Source: Planococcus chinensis (GTDB lineage Bacteria; Bacillota; Bacilli; Bacillales_A; Planococcaceae). From it: a stretch of 64,000 bases of DNA. The DNA lies in NCBI RefSeq assembly GCF_020071995.1, contig NZ_JABWTK010000004.1, positions 288,085-352,084 on the forward strand, written 5' to 3'. This document shows positions 9,419 through 19,226 of the stretch, piece after piece. Made by a program: the position numbers and the translations under genes. The notes beneath the pieces were generated by a model that did not search any database, was not told where the DNA came from, and worked only from the letters and a program-made list of their open reading frames with translations. The first letter of the stretch is position 1. The number at the start of each line of letters is the position of its first letter.

Positions 9419-9931
9419 TTGAAAATCCAAGAAATCAGAGAAATTATTAAACTGGTGGATAATTCATCAATTGATGAGTTCACCTACGAATCCGAAGGTA
9501 CAAAAGTTAAGCTGAAGAAGAACAGCGGCGAAGCAAATGCAGCATCACAAGCGCCGTCAGCGCCAGCCCAATCGGCACCTGCAGCAGCTCCAGCTACGCC
9601 AGCACCAGCTTCAACACCAGCTCCAGCTGCAAAACCGGAAGAACTGATTTCAGAGGAGACTCCTGAAATTCCAGCAGCGCAAGATGAAAATCTACATAAG
9701 ATCTTATCGCCGATGGTCGGCACATTTTATCAATCACCCTCACCGGAAGAAGCGGCATATGTTCAGCCAGGATCGAAAGTTTCTGCTGACCAAGTGGTCT
9801 GCATCGTAGAAGCGATGAAGTTGTTCAACGAAATCGAAGCGGAAGTGGATGGGGAAATTGCTGAAATTCTTGTAAAAGATGGCCAGCTAGTTGAATACGG
9901 CCAGCCTCTTTTCCTCGTAAAAGCTAACTGA
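9419..9931 (+). CDS. accB: Biotin carboxyl carrier protein of acetyl-CoA carboxylase
   Basis: 170 residues. The N-terminal helix region (1-35) is joined by an Ala/Pro-rich linker (about 39-72) to the biotinyl domain (about 93-169). The biotin-accepting Lys134 lies in [10 protein letters not shown]. The TTG start at 9419 follows AAAGGGGAG and gives the expected N-terminus ([10 protein letters not shown]). Carries carboxybiotin from AccC to the carboxyltransferase in the first step of fatty acid synthesis. Forms an operon with accC 13 bp downstream. No FapR operator was recognised upstream. Confidence 0.96.
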   Translation: MKIQEIREIIKLVDNSSIDEFTYESEGTKVKLKKNSGEANAASQAPSAPAQSAPAAAPATPAPASTPAPAAKPEELISEETPEIPAAQDENLHKILSPMVGTFYQSPSPEEAAYVQPGSKVSADQVVCIVEAMKLFNEIEAEVDGEIAEILVKDGQLVEYGQPLFLVKAN

Positions 9932-9944
9932 GGAGGAGAAAGCT

Positions 9945-11294
9945 ATGAAAAAAGTGTTAATTGCAAATCGCGGTGAAATCGCTGTTCGGATTATCCGTGC
10001 CTGTAAGGAAATGGATATCGAAACGGTAGCGGTATACTCCGAAGCGGACAAAGAAGCGCTTCACGTAGAATTGGCGGATGAAGCATATTGCATCGGACCC
10101 AAGCTATCGAAAGACAGCTATTTGAATTTCTCTAACATTATTTCCGTAGCGAAATTGACAAACTGTGACGGCATCCATCCGGGCTATGGCTTTTTGGCTG
10201 AAAACGCCAGTTTTGCAGAGCTCTGTGAAGAATGCGACATCATGTTTATCGGACCTACTTCCGCTGCCATTTCCAAAATGGGAACAAAAGACGTGGCACG
10301 GGAAACGATGCGCCTTGCAGGTGTTCCAGTTGTGCCCGGCTCTACCGGCATTGTCGGCAGTGAGAAAGAAGGCCTTGAAATCGCTGAGGAAATCGGTTTC
10401 CCGGTCATCATCAAAGCCACAGCCGGCGGCGGAGGCAAAGGCATCCGCGTTGCACGTGACCGCGATGATTTTATCACAGGACTTCGGATGACACAGAAAG
10501 AAGCTGCGGCCGCTTTCGGTAATCCAGGCGTTTATATTGAAAAGTTCATTGAGGATTTCCGCCATATTGAAATCCAGGTGCTGGCTGACTCGCACGGCAA
10601 TGCCGTCCATTTAGGCGAGCGTGACTGCTCGATTCAGCGCCGGATGCAAAAACTGGTAGAAGAAGCGCCGTCTCCGGCCTTATCACCGGAACTTCGTGCG
10701 GAAATGGGTGAAGCGGCTGTAAAAGCGGCTTTGGCTGTTGATTACCGCGGCGCCGGAACGGTCGAATTCATTTTCGACGCAGTCAACCAGAAATTCTATT
10801 TCATGGAAATGAACACACGCATCCAGGTGGAGCATCCGGTAACTGAAATGATTACGGGCATCGATTTGATCCAGCAGCAATTGAAAGTGGCTTCGGGCGA
10901 AACTTTGGCGTTCCAGCAAGAAGACATCACATTCAAGGGCTGGTCGATTGAATGCCGCATCAATGCGGAAAACCCGGCGAAAAACTTTATGCCATCTGCT
11001 GGGAAAGTGACGATGTACTTGCCGCCGGGCGGCCTTGGCGTACGCGTGGACTCGGCAATGTATCCAGGCTACAGCATTCCGCCGTATTACGATTCAATGG
11101 TAGCGAAGCTCATCACGTTTGCAGATACGCGTGAGGAAGCGGTTGCCAAAATGAAACGCGCGCTCGATGAATTCGTCGTCGAAGGCGTTCATACAACGAT
11201 TCCGTTCCACTTGAAACTGATGGATCATGAAGTGTTTAAATCCGGGGACTTCAATACGAAATTCCTTGAAAAGTACGACGTTCTAGGATCCTGA
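9945..11294 (+). CDS. accC: Biotin carboxylase of acetyl-CoA carboxylase
   Basis: 449 residues, the usual length. ATP-grasp enzyme that carboxylates the biotin on AccB. Motifs: [12 protein letters not shown] (9-20), glycine-rich lid AGGGGKGIR (160-168), ERDCSIQRR (225-233), and the catalytic [14 protein letters not shown] (288-301). Preceded by a GGAGGAG site. It may also serve the carboxyltransferase MmdA at 41.5 kb, which has no biotin carboxylase of its own nearby; that is inference. Confidence 0.97.
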   Translation: MKKVLIANRGEIAVRIIRACKEMDIETVAVYSEADKEALHVELADEAYCIGPKLSKDSYLNFSNIISVAKLTNCDGIHPGYGFLAENASFAELCEECDIMFIGPTSAAISKMGTKDVARETMRLAGVPVVPGSTGIVGSEKEGLEIAEEIGFPVIIKATAGGGGKGIRVARDRDDFITGLRMTQKEAAAAFGNPGVYIEKFIEDFRHIEIQVLADSHGNAVHLGERDCSIQRRMQKLVEEAPSPALSPELRAEMGEAAVKAALAVDYRGAGTVEFIFDAVNQKFYFMEMNTRIQVEHPVTEMITGIDLIQQQLKVASGETLAFQQEDITFKGWSIECRINAENPAKNFMPSAGKVTMYLPPGGLGVRVDSAMYPGYSIPPYYDSMVAKLITFADTREEAVAKMKRALDEFVVEGVHTTIPFHLKLMDHEVFKSGDFNTKFLEKYDVLGS

Positions 11295-11314
11295 TCCTAA
11301 GGGAGGAACTCAAC

Positions 11315-11713
11315 ATGGCAGAAAAAACAGCCCCTTATTTGCAAATGAAAGCAAGCGGCAAACAGCATTTAGGAAATATCGAAGTGGCGCCGGAAGTGCT
11401 TGAAATCATCGCCAGCATAGCAGCGACTGATATCGAAGGCGTTGCCAGCATGCAGGGCAACTTCGCTTCCGGTGTTGCCGAACGCCTTGGCAAGAAAATT
11501 CACGGCAAAGGCGTCAAGACCGATCTGACAGAAGAAGGATTGATGATTGACATCTATTGTGTCGTGAAGTACGGCGTTTCGATTCCGCAAACCGCTTTGA
11601 AGCTGCAGGAACAAGTAAGACAGACACTCGAAAATATGACGTCTCTCCAAACCCAGGAAGTCAACGTCCATATTACCGGTGTCCAATTCGAAACCCAGCA
11701 GACCGAAGAGTAA
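11315..11713 (+). CDS. yqhY: Asp23/Gls24 family protein YqhY
   Basis: 132-residue Asp23/Gls24-domain protein. The core (about 18-125) includes EVAPEVLEIIASIAATDIEGVASM and the later VVKYGVSIPQTALKLQEQV stretch typical of the family. No signal peptide or membrane segment. Cotranscribed with accBC, as in Bacillus, where yqhY is linked genetically to acetyl-CoA carboxylase activity; the biochemical role is unknown. A long terminator follows, separating it from nusB. Confidence 0.9.
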   Translation: MAEKTAPYLQMKASGKQHLGNIEVAPEVLEIIASIAATDIEGVASMQGNFASGVAERLGKKIHGKGVKTDLTEEGLMIDIYCVVKYGVSIPQTALKLQEQVRQTLENMTSLQTQEVNVHITGVQFETQQTEE

Positions 11714-11742
11714 GCACGCTTCACGGCTTGGGCTAAACGAAA

Positions 11743-11800
11743 AAAGCACGCGCTGTCCATCCAGTCTGTTTACAGGCTTGGCGGACAGTGCTTTCTTTTT
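11743..11800 (+). terminator. Terminator of accB-accC-yqhY
   Basis: Long interrupted stem (AAAGCAC, CTGTCC, CTG paired with ACAG, GGACAG, TGCTTT) followed by TTCTTTTT. Confidence 0.85.
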
Positions 11801-11948
11801 GGCAAATTCCGTTTTGCGGATTGCCGATTAAACATCACGCTGACATTGCGCCTCCCCTTAATTATCGAAACATTTCAAACATGGAAGTTCGGGTGCATTA
11901 CCTGTATAATGGGGGATAATTAGTGTGAAAAGGAGACCGGATATTATT

Positions 11949-12338
11949 ATGAAACGACATGAAGCACGTGAAAAGGCGCTCCAGACTTTATTTCAAGTGG
12001 ATGGAACGGAATTGACAATTGCAGAAGCAACCGAGCACGTAATGGGGCTTGAACGCGATAATTTTTATGATTTGCTTGTCCAAGGGACGCATACCAATAT
12101 GGAGGCAATCGACGAAAAGCTGAAAGGCCACCTCGAGCACTGGGCGCTTGAACGCCTGCCAAAAGTGGAACGGACCATCCTGCGCATGGCTGTTTTTGAA
12201 TTGGCGTATATGGAAGATGCACCGGCAAGCGTCATTATGAACGAAGCGATCGAACTCAGCAAAACATTCGGAGATGACAAGTCAAGCCGCTTTGTCAACG
12301 GGGTATTATCGAAATTCACAGACGAACTAGCAAATTGA
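11949..12338 (+). CDS. nusB: Transcription antitermination factor NusB
   Basis: 129 residues, all-helical; binds boxA with S10 (NusE) during rRNA antitermination. The ATG at 11949 gives the conserved MKRHEAREKALQTLFQ start; AAAGGAG lies 13 bases upstream, rather far, and an in-frame GTG at 11925 would overlap it. Conserved LERLPKVERTILRMAVFE and the C-terminal SVIMNEAIELSKTFGDDKSSRFVNGVL segment are present. First gene of a run through spo0A. Confidence 0.95.
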   Translation: MKRHEAREKALQTLFQVDGTELTIAEATEHVMGLERDNFYDLLVQGTHTNMEAIDEKLKGHLEHWALERLPKVERTILRMAVFELAYMEDAPASVIMNEAIELSKTFGDDKSSRFVNGVLSKFTDELAN

Positions 12339-12353
12339 ATTGGAGGAACTACA

Positions 12354-13229
12354 GTGACTGCGACAACAATAGATGGTAAAGCAGTAAGCCAAAAAATCAA
12401 AGAGCAAGTAAAAACGCGCGTGGAACGATTGAAAGAACAAGGGGTTATTCCCGGTCTGGCAGTAGTGCTGGTCGGTGAAGACTCCGCTTCCCATACATAT
12501 GTCAAAAACAAGAAGAAAACATGTGAAGCCCTCGGCATGCGTTCGGATTTGCATCAATTTCCGGATAGCTTGACGGAAGCGGAACTGCTTTCAACGATAG
12601 AAGAACTGAATAATGATCCGCAAATTCACGGAATCCTGGTGCAGCTGCCGCTTCCGGCGCAGATTGATGAATTCAAAGTGATTCTGGCCATCGATCCGGC
12701 AAAAGACGTAGACGGCTTCCATCCGATTTCAGTCGGCAATATGATGATCGGAAAAGAGGCTTTCTTGCCTTGTACGCCGCACGGCATCATGAAACTTCTC
12801 GAACATTACGATATCAACCCTGCCGGAAAACATACCGTAGTCATCGGCCGCAGCAATATCGTCGGCAAACCGGTCGGGCAATTAATGCTGCAGAAAGATG
12901 CGACAGTTACGTACTGCCACTCCAAAACAGCTGATTTGCCTTCTTTTACAAAACAGGCGGATATTCTGATTTCTGCAATCGGCCGTGCAAAATTGATTGA
13001 TCAAAGCTTTATCAAGCCTGGTGCAGTCGTGATTGATGTGGGCATGAACCGCGACGAAAACGGCAAGTTGTGCGGGGACGTCGATTTTGCGGAGGTTTCC
13101 CAAACGGCTTCATTCCTTACACCGGTTCCTGGAGGCGTGGGCCCGATGACCATTGCGATGCTAATGGAGAACACGGTCCAATCCGCTGAAAATGGGCTTC
13201 AGAAAGACAAAAGCGCCGAAACGATGTAA
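12354..13229 (+). CDS. folD: Bifunctional methylenetetrahydrofolate dehydrogenase/cyclohydrolase
   Basis: 291 residues. Interconverts 5,10-methylene-THF, methenyl-THF and 10-formyl-THF with NADP. Visible: YVKNKKKTCEALG with the catalytic Lys, LPLPAQID, DVDGFHP, the CTPHGIM motif, the Rossmann GRSNIVGKPVGQLML, and the C-terminal PVPGGVGPMTIAMLMENT. GTG start at 12354 after TGGAGG. A hairpin terminator directly follows. Confidence 0.97.
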   Translation: MTATTIDGKAVSQKIKEQVKTRVERLKEQGVIPGLAVVLVGEDSASHTYVKNKKKTCEALGMRSDLHQFPDSLTEAELLSTIEELNNDPQIHGILVQLPLPAQIDEFKVILAIDPAKDVDGFHPISVGNMMIGKEAFLPCTPHGIMKLLEHYDINPAGKHTVVIGRSNIVGKPVGQLMLQKDATVTYCHSKTADLPSFTKQADILISAIGRAKLIDQSFIKPGAVVIDVGMNRDENGKLCGDVDFAEVSQTASFLTPVPGGVGPMTIAMLMENTVQSAENGLQKDKSAETM

Positions 13230-13243
13230 AATGAATAAAAAAG

Positions 13244-13275
13244 AAGCTGTTTTTCGAAAGAAAGACAGCTTTTTA
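13244..13275 (+). terminator. Attenuator/terminator hairpin between folD and xseA
   Basis: A 7-bp stem AAGCTGT/ACAGCTT (13244-13250, 13265-13271), extendable by TTTC/GAAA, followed by TTTT. It overlaps the upstream part of the longest xseA frame, which argues for the later xseA start. Confidence 0.7.
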
Positions 13276-13299
13276 ATTTCTAAGATTGGGGTTGAAATT

Positions 13300-14661
13300 T
13301 TGTCGAGCGACCCGTATTTATCCGTCAAGGCGTTAACCAAATACATAAAAAAGAAATTTGATGCCGATCCCCATTTGCGTGACGTTTACGTTAAAGGGGA
13401 ATTATCAAACGTAAAAATCCATACGAGCGGGCATATTTATTTTACATTGAAAGACAATTCGTCCCGGCTGCCGGCTGTGATGTTTGCAGCAAATGCCCGG
13501 ACGGTAAAGTTCAAACCGGAAAGCGGAATGACCGTGCTGATCCGCGGCGATGTCACCGTCTATGAAGCTTCCGGCCAATACCAACTGTATGCCCAAACGA
13601 TGCAGGCTGACGGCATCGGGGATTACTATCTGGCTTTTGAACAGCTGAAAGAAAAGCTGGCGAAAGAAGGCCTGTTTAATGCTGTACATAAAAAGCCCTT
13701 CCCGCGTTTTCCGAAAAAAATTGCGGTTGTCACTGCGCCTACCGGGGCAGCGGTACGCGATATTTGCATTACGCTTAACCGCCGGTATCCGCTGGCGAAA
13801 ATTGTGATTTATCCGACCTTGGTGCAAGGGACGCAGGCCATCCAGTCGATTGTCCAATCCATCCAGGCAGCCAATAAATCGGATTACGACGTCCTGATAG
13901 TCGGACGGGGCGGCGGTTCGATTGAAGACTTGTGGGCATTTAACGATGAAGCCGTAGCGCGGGCGATTTTCCAGTCGCGCATTCCGATCATTTCCGCAGT
14001 TGGCCATGAGACCGATACCACGATTGCCGATTTTGTCGCGGACCTTCGGGCGGCGACTCCGACAGCGGCGGCTGAACTTGCGGTGCCAAGCAAAGCCGAA
14101 TTGCTCGAACGGCTATTGAGCTACCGGACCGGTATGTACCGGATGGCTTCCAATACGATCACAAAAGAAAAAACGGCGCTGAACCGGCTGACTTCGTCGA
14201 TGCCGTTCGCTTATCCAGACCGTTTGTACCGGCCGTTTATTGAGCGGGTTGAACGGGCAACAGACTCCCTGCAGCGTGAAGTTGTGCAAACTTACAGGCG
14301 CTCAAGAGAGCAGCATGCCTATCTGGATAGGCAATTGGCAGGCAGAAGCCCTGAAAATTTGATCAAACAATCCACAAGCGAATTGGATCATCTCCAAAGA
14401 AGGCTGGACAGTCTGATCGGCCAATCCTTGCGAAACCGTACCCAGCAGCTGTCTTCTGCTATGCGGACACTTGATGCCTTAAGTCCATTGAAAATTATGG
14501 ACCGCGGTTATTCGATTTCATACAAAGGCGGCCAAGTCGTCAAAAGTGTCACCCAAGTTGAAGAAGGCGATAGTCTGACCATTTCGATGAAAGACGGAAA
14601 CTTGGCAGCGACTGTTACAGAACGCATTTTAACAAGCAAAGGAGACAATAAAGATGGCTGA
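13300..14661 (+). CDS. xseA: Exodeoxyribonuclease VII large subunit
   Basis: About 453 residues. N-terminal OB fold (about 8-100: YLSVKALTKYIKKKFDADPHLRDVYVKGELSN), then the catalytic exonuclease VII domain with GRGGGSIEDLWAFNDE and SAVGHETDTTIADFVADLRAATPTAAAE pieces, and a long helical C-terminal arm. The frame is open from 13192, but that would overlap folD and the terminator hairpin; the TTG at 13300 (GGGG 8 bases upstream) gives a family-like N-terminus. The ATG at 13231 has no ribosome site. Overlaps xseB by 8 bp. Confidence 0.93.
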   Translation: MSSDPYLSVKALTKYIKKKFDADPHLRDVYVKGELSNVKIHTSGHIYFTLKDNSSRLPAVMFAANARTVKFKPESGMTVLIRGDVTVYEASGQYQLYAQTMQADGIGDYYLAFEQLKEKLAKEGLFNAVHKKPFPRFPKKIAVVTAPTGAAVRDICITLNRRYPLAKIVIYPTLVQGTQAIQSIVQSIQAANKSDYDVLIVGRGGGSIEDLWAFNDEAVARAIFQSRIPIISAVGHETDTTIADFVADLRAATPTAAAELAVPSKAELLERLLSYRTGMYRMASNTITKEKTALNRLTSSMPFAYPDRLYRPFIERVERATDSLQREVVQTYRRSREQHAYLDRQLAGRSPENLIKQSTSELDHLQRRLDSLIGQSLRNRTQQLSSAMRTLDALSPLKIMDRGYSISYKGGQVVKSVTQVEEGDSLTISMKDGNLAATVTERILTSKGDNKDG

Positions 14662-14890
14662 AAAAGAAATCATGTTTAATCAGGCGATGGAACAACTTGA
14701 AGAGATCGTGCGTCAGTTAGAGCAAGGCGATGTGCCGCTCGAAGAAGCGCTGACTTTATACCAAAAAGGAATGGAACTTTCGAAAGTCTGCCACGACAAG
14801 CTGCAAAATGCGGAAAAACAGCTCGTGACCATGATGAAAGACGGCAAAGAAGTGTCAGTGGACATAGAAACGGAAGGTAATGCAAAATGA
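14654..14890 (+). CDS. xseB: Exodeoxyribonuclease VII small subunit
   Basis: 78 residues with the family signature FNQAMEQLEEIVRQLEQG then LEEALTLYQKGMEL. Small helical partner that assembles on the XseA arm. Overlaps xseA at the 5' end and ispA at the 3' end (ATGA), so translation is probably coupled. Confidence 0.96.
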   Translation: MAEKEIMFNQAMEQLEEIVRQLEQGDVPLEEALTLYQKGMELSKVCHDKLQNAEKQLVTMMKDGKEVSVDIETEGNAK

Positions 14891-15765
14891 ACTTAACCGA
14901 ATTCCGATCACATTACGAACCGTTGATTCAAAAAGAGCTGGCGGATTTGATTGACGCATTGTCCATTCCGTCTTCATTAAAAGAGTCTATGCACTATTCC
15001 CTTCAGGCGGGCGGAAAAAGAATCCGGCCCATTCTGCTGTTGGCTGTCCTCCATGAACTAGGCGGGGAACATCCGGAAGCATTGAAAGTGGCTGCTGCGA
15101 TTGAAATGATCCATACGTATTCACTGATCCACGACGATCTGCCAAGTATGGACAATGACGATTTGCGGCGCGGTATGCCGACCAACCATAAAGTGTTCGG
15201 CGAAGCCGTAGCCATTCTGGCGGGTGATGCTTTGATTACCTATAGCTTTGGTGTAGTGGCGCGGCTGCAGCATGTATCAAGCGACGACAAAATCCGGCTC
15301 ATCGATTTGATGAGTGTTTCAGCAGGCGCTGAAGGAATGGTCGGCGGGCAAGTGCTCGACATCGAAGGCGAAGAAAAGAAATTGACGCTCGAGGAACTTG
15401 AACAAGTGCACCGCTTGAAAACGGGGGCATTGCTGACCTACAGCATTTTGGCAGGAGCGATTCTTGGAAAAGCCACTCCGGAAGAAATGCTGGCACTCAG
15501 CCGCTTCGGCGAACATCTCGGTCTGGCATTCCAGATCCAGGACGATATTTTAGACGTCACAGGTACGTCACAGGAACTGGGCAAAACCGCAGGCAAAGAC
15601 GAATCGAGTGAGAAAAGCACGTATCCGAGCCTTTTGACTTTGCCAAAAGCAAAAGAAAAACTCGATTACCATGCGGCCGAAGCACTGCAGGCGATCCAAG
15701 GGCTGGGCGGGCAAAAAGGGCTTTTGGAAGAACTGACTGCGTTGATTGTGAAAAGAAAAAACTGA
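14887..15765 (+). CDS. ispA: Farnesyl/geranyl diphosphate synthase
   Basis: 292 residues; condenses isopentenyl diphosphate with allylic diphosphates. First Asp-rich motif DDLPSMD (83-89) with DDLRRG after it; second Asp-rich motif DDILD near residue 220; GGKRIRP (42-48) and the KT/GQ segments are in place. The two residues between Asp pairs in the first motif fit a bacterial short-chain synthase. Sits with dxs in an isoprenoid pair. Confidence 0.95.
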   Translation: MNLTEFRSHYEPLIQKELADLIDALSIPSSLKESMHYSLQAGGKRIRPILLLAVLHELGGEHPEALKVAAAIEMIHTYSLIHDDLPSMDNDDLRRGMPTNHKVFGEAVAILAGDALITYSFGVVARLQHVSSDDKIRLIDLMSVSAGAEGMVGGQVLDIEGEEKKLTLEELEQVHRLKTGALLTYSILAGAILGKATPEEMLALSRFGEHLGLAFQIQDDILDVTGTSQELGKTAGKDESSEKSTYPSLLTLPKAKEKLDYHAAEALQAIQGLGGQKGLLEELTALIVKRKN

Positions 15766-15781
15766 ATTTCGGCCCCCGAAT

Positions 15782-15809
15782 TTGTACATTGGGCTGAGAT
15801 TGATATAAT
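15782..15809 (+). promoter_or_regulatory. Predicted sigma-A promoter upstream of dxs
   Basis: TTGTAC (15782-15787), 16-bp spacer, TATAAT (15804-15809). It lies in the 91-bp gap between ispA and dxs and would allow dxs-yqxC expression independent of the upstream genes. Confidence 0.6.
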
Positions 15810-15856
15810 GGAAACAGGCTATTTAATGGAAAAAATTTAAAAAGGTGCGTGATGGA

Positions 15857-17761
15857 ATGGATCTGCATACGATTACTAGTCCATCTTTCTTAAAAGAGCT
15901 GGACAATAAACAGCTCGTTCGTTTAAGTGAAGATATACGGCGATTTTTAATAGAAAACCTTTCCCGGACAGGCGGCCATATTGGGCCAAACCTGGGAGTT
16001 GTGGAACTGACAATTGCGTTGCATAAAGTATTTAACAGCCCTGATGACAAGTTTATCTGGGACGTTGGCCATCAGTCTTATGTGCATAAAATTTTGACGG
16101 GCAGAGCGAGCCAGTTTGATACGCTTCGCCAATTCAAAGGTTTGTGCGGGTTCCCTAAACGCAATGAAAGCGATCACGATGTCTGGGAAACCGGCCATAG
16201 TTCGACTTCTTTGTCGGCAGCAATGGGAATGGCAGCGGCGCGAGACATCAAAAAAGCGAAAAACCACGTGATTCCGATTATCGGAGACGGGGCGCTTACC
16301 GGCGGCATGGCGTTTGAAGCCCTGAACCACATCGGCCATGAAAAAACCGATATGATTGTCATCCTGAATGACAACGAAATGTCCATCGCCCCGAATGTCG
16401 GCGCGATGCACAGCATGCTCGGCAGAATGCGTACAGCCGGAAAATACAATAAAGTCAAAGACGACTTGGAATATCTATTGAAGAAAATTCCGGCAGTCGG
16501 CGGTAAATTGGCCTCTACGGCAGAGCGTCTGAAAGACAGCTTGAAATACCTTGTCGTATCCGGCATGTTTTTTGAAGAGCTTGGCTTTACCTACCTTGGT
16601 CCGATTGATGGACACGATTTGGAAGAATTGGAAGAAAACCTGCGGTACGCCAAGAAAACCGGCGGTCCGGTTCTGCTCCATGTCATCACGAAAAAAGGGA
16701 AAGGCTTTTTGCCTGCGGAAACGGATACAGTCGGCACTTGGCACGGAACTGGCCCATACAAAATGGAGACCGGTGATTTGGTGAAATCTTCGTCCAAGGC
16801 GCCTTCTTGGAGCGGACTTGTAGCGGAAACGGTCCGGAAACTTGCCCGGACCGATGAACGCATTGTGGCGATTACGCCTGCAATGCCAGTCGGCTCTAAA
16901 TTAGTCGGGTTCGCTTCTGAATTCCCTGACCGTTTTTATGATGTGGGGATTGCGGAGCAGCATGCTGCAACAATGGCAGCGGGCCTTGCAACCCAGGACA
17001 TGAAACCATTCCTGGCAATTTACTCGACGTTTCTGCAGCGTGCGTATGATCAGGTTCTCCACGACATTTGCCGCCAGAACTTGAATGTCTTTATCGGCAT
17101 TGACCGGGCAGGGCTTGTCGGAGCAGACGGAGAAACGCATCAAGGCGTCTTTGACGTCGCGTTTTTGCGCAACTTGCCGAACATGGTCATCATGATGCCA
17201 AAAGATGAAAACGAAGGCCAGCATATGGTGAAAACGGCGATTGACTACAACGGCGGCCCGATTGCGCTGCGCTATCCGCGCGGCAACGGTCTAGGTGTTC
17301 CGATGGACGCAGAGCTGAAAACTTTGCCGATCGGTTCATGGGAAGTGCTGGAAGAAGGAACGGATGCGGTGATTTTAACATTCGGAACGACCATCCCGAT
17401 GGCGCTTCACGCTGCGGAACAATTGCGCGAAGAAGGCATCCAGGCGGAAGTGGTCAATGCCCGCTTTATCAAACCGATGGACATCAGCATGCTTCACCAG
17501 ATTTTCGAACGCAGTGTACCAATCGTGACGATCGAAGAAGCTGTACTGCAAGGCGGATTCGGCAGCGCAGTATTGGAATTTGCTGAAGAAAACCAATACC
17601 GCGGAGCGGTTGTAGATCGCTTAGGGATTCCAGATCAGTTTATCGAACACGGCGATGTGGCGGAACTGATGGATGAAATCCATTTGAACAGCGATGAAGT
17701 CGTGCGTGTGGTGAAAAAGCGTGTGAAGCCGGAAACAAAGGCGGAAACGACGGCGCTATGA
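15857..17761 (+). CDS. dxs: 1-deoxy-D-xylulose-5-phosphate synthase
   Basis: 634 residues; thiamine-diphosphate enzyme that starts the MEP isoprenoid pathway from pyruvate and glyceraldehyde 3-phosphate. Visible: [14 protein letters not shown] and [10 protein letters not shown] (N-terminal His), the ThDP motif [16 protein letters not shown] to [13 protein letters not shown], and the transketolase-like [13 protein letters not shown]. The ATG at 15857 gives the standard MDLHTI start; the frame opens at a GTG four codons earlier. Overlaps yqxC by 4 bp. Confidence 0.97.
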   Translation: MDLHTITSPSFLKELDNKQLVRLSEDIRRFLIENLSRTGGHIGPNLGVVELTIALHKVFNSPDDKFIWDVGHQSYVHKILTGRASQFDTLRQFKGLCGFPKRNESDHDVWETGHSSTSLSAAMGMAAARDIKKAKNHVIPIIGDGALTGGMAFEALNHIGHEKTDMIVILNDNEMSIAPNVGAMHSMLGRMRTAGKYNKVKDDLEYLLKKIPAVGGKLASTAERLKDSLKYLVVSGMFFEELGFTYLGPIDGHDLEELEENLRYAKKTGGPVLLHVITKKGKGFLPAETDTVGTWHGTGPYKMETGDLVKSSSKAPSWSGLVAETVRKLARTDERIVAITPAMPVGSKLVGFASEFPDRFYDVGIAEQHAATMAAGLATQDMKPFLAIYSTFLQRAYDQVLHDICRQNLNVFIGIDRAGLVGADGETHQGVFDVAFLRNLPNMVIMMPKDENEGQHMVKTAIDYNGGPIALRYPRGNGLGVPMDAELKTLPIGSWEVLEEGTDAVILTFGTTIPMALHAAEQLREEGIQAEVVNARFIKPMDISMLHQIFERSVPIVTIEEAVLQGGFGSAVLEFAEENQYRGAVVDRLGIPDQFIEHGDVAELMDEIHLNSDEVVRVVKKRVKPETKAETTAL

Positions 17762-18579
17762 ACAAACCGAAAAAAGAACGGGTAGATGTGCTGCTGGTAG
17801 AGCGCGGGATTTGCGAAACACGCGAAAAGGCAAAACGGGCAATTATGGCAGGCATTATCTACTCTAATGAAGTGCGGATGGATCGTCCCGGTGAAAAAAT
17901 CGCCGAAGATGCACCGCTTCAGATGAAAGGCAACGACTTGAAATATGTAAGCCGCGGAGGATTGAAACTGGAGAAAGCATTGGCGGAATTTGACTTATCA
18001 GTTGAAGGCAAGCTGATGCTGGATATCGGTTCTTCCACCGGCGGATTTACCGATTGTGCTTTGCAAAACGGTGCGAAGCATTGCTACGCGCTGGATGTCG
18101 GCTATAATCAATTGGCTTGGAAAATTCGGCAGGATGAACGCGTCACCGTTATGGAACGCACCAACTTCCGGCACTCCAAGCCGGAAGATTTTGCTGAAGG
18201 GCTGCCGGAATTTGCAACGATTGATGTCAGTTTTATTTCGCTGCGCATCATTCTTCCGGTCCTCAAGACGATTCTTGTGCCGGGCGGCGATGTTATTGCA
18301 TTGGTAAAACCTCAATTTGAAGCAGGGCGCGAATCTGTCGGCAAAAAAGGCATCGTGCGCGATCCGAAAATCCATAAAGAAGTACTGGCAAAAGTGGCGG
18401 GCTTCGCCATTGATGCAGGTTTCCATTTGAAAAACATGTCTTTTTCGCCGATTACCGGCGGAGAAGGCAATATCGAATTTCTGTTCCATCTGCAATCCGC
18501 CGCTGAAGGGGAAGAGATTGCTCCTCTCTCGGCAGAGCAAGTGGCAGAAACCGTCAAAATGGCACATGAAAAACTTTAA
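17758..18579 (+). CDS. yqxC: TlyA-family S4/FtsJ-type rRNA methyltransferase
   Basis: 273 residues: S4 RNA-binding domain (about 7-65; [18 protein letters not shown]) followed by an FtsJ-like SAM-dependent methyltransferase with motif [13 protein letters not shown] (88-99) and KPQFEAGR. Members of this family 2'-O-methylate rRNA; the exact target here is not visible. ATGA overlap with dxs, as in other Firmicutes. Confidence 0.92.
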   Translation: MNKPKKERVDVLLVERGICETREKAKRAIMAGIIYSNEVRMDRPGEKIAEDAPLQMKGNDLKYVSRGGLKLEKALAEFDLSVEGKLMLDIGSSTGGFTDCALQNGAKHCYALDVGYNQLAWKIRQDERVTVMERTNFRHSKPEDFAEGLPEFATIDVSFISLRIILPVLKTILVPGGDVIALVKPQFEAGRESVGKKGIVRDPKIHKEVLAKVAGFAIDAGFHLKNMSFSPITGGEGNIEFLFHLQSAAEGEEIAPLSAEQVAETVKMAHEKL

Positions 18580-18609
18580 ACACATTCCAGCGGGATGTGT
18601 TTTCTTTTT
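18578..18609 (+). terminator. Terminator after yqxC
   Basis: An 11-bp stem (18578-18588 with 18592-18603) begins at the stop codon and is followed by TTCTTTTT. Confidence 0.82.
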
Positions 18610-18688
18610 GGCTCGTTGCTCCTGGCAGGAAACGCCGGCCCGAGTGATTTTCAGTGCGGCTGTTTCCAATGCTTATTCCGTTCCTTGC

Positions 18689-18717
18689 TTGTTTTTCGGA
18701 AGGATAAAAGGTACGAT
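18689..18717 (+). promoter_or_regulatory. Predicted argR promoter
   Basis: TTGTTT (18689-18694), 17-bp spacer, TACGAT (18712-18717). Predicted start falls just before the ARG box, so bound ArgR would block escape. Confidence 0.5.
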
Positions 18718-18728
18718 ATTAGGTATAT

Positions 18729-18742
18729 AGAATAATTATTCA
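18729..18742. promoter_or_regulatory. ARG box (ArgR operator)
   Basis: AGAATAATTATTCA matches the TGAATWWWWATTCA ARG-box core at 13 of 14 positions and is a near-perfect palindrome. It lies 19 bp before the argR start, pointing to autoregulation. Confidence 0.8.
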
Positions 18743-18760
18743 TTCTGGGAGGACAATAAA

Positions 18761-19210
18761 GTGAACAAAGGCCAACGCCATATAAAAATTCGCGATTTGA
18801 TTTCCAATCGTGAAATTGAAACACAAGACGAACTCGTGGATTTATTGAAGTCCGCTGGGTATGAAGTAACGCAGGCAACGGTCTCGCGTGATATAAAAGA
18901 ATTGCATCTAGTAAAAGTGCCGCTGCAGGATGGGCGCTATAAATACAGTTTGCCTGCAGACCAGCGTTTTAACCCGATGCAAAAACTGCACCGTGCGTTG
19001 ACGGATGCTTTCGTCAGCATTGACGGGGCCAGCCACTTTTTGATCATGAAGACGTTGCCGGGCAATGCGCATGCCATCGGCTCGTTGATCGACCATCTGG
19101 ATTGGGAAGAAATTCTGGGCACGATTTGCGGGGACGATACGTGCCTGATCATTTGCCGGGATACCGAACAGCGGGAAGTGCTGAAACAACGTTTGATCGA
19201 AATGCTATAA
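18761..19210 (+). CDS. argR: Arginine repressor/activator ArgR (AhrC)
   Basis: 149 residues: N-terminal winged helix ([20 protein letters not shown] then [15 protein letters not shown], about 5-60) and C-terminal hexamerisation and arginine-binding domain ending [11 protein letters not shown]. Represses arginine biosynthesis and activates catabolism. GTG start after GGGAGG. A palindromic ARG box precedes it, and the argGH operon at 52-55 kb is an expected target. Followed closely by recN, the conserved Firmicute pairing. Confidence 0.96.
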   Translation: MNKGQRHIKIRDLISNREIETQDELVDLLKSAGYEVTQATVSRDIKELHLVKVPLQDGRYKYSLPADQRFNPMQKLHRALTDAFVSIDGASHFLIMKTLPGNAHAIGSLIDHLDWEEILGTICGDDTCLIICRDTEQREVLKQRLIEML

Positions 19211-19226
19211 AAAGAGGTGGATGGGT

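Noticed and set aside
10104..10610. Long minus-strand frame inside accC
   Set aside because: Antisense shadow in a highly conserved gene; codon pattern follows accC.
13192..13299. N-terminal extension of xseA from 13192
   Set aside because: It overlaps folD in another frame and crosses a terminator-like hairpin; homologues begin near the TTG at 13300.
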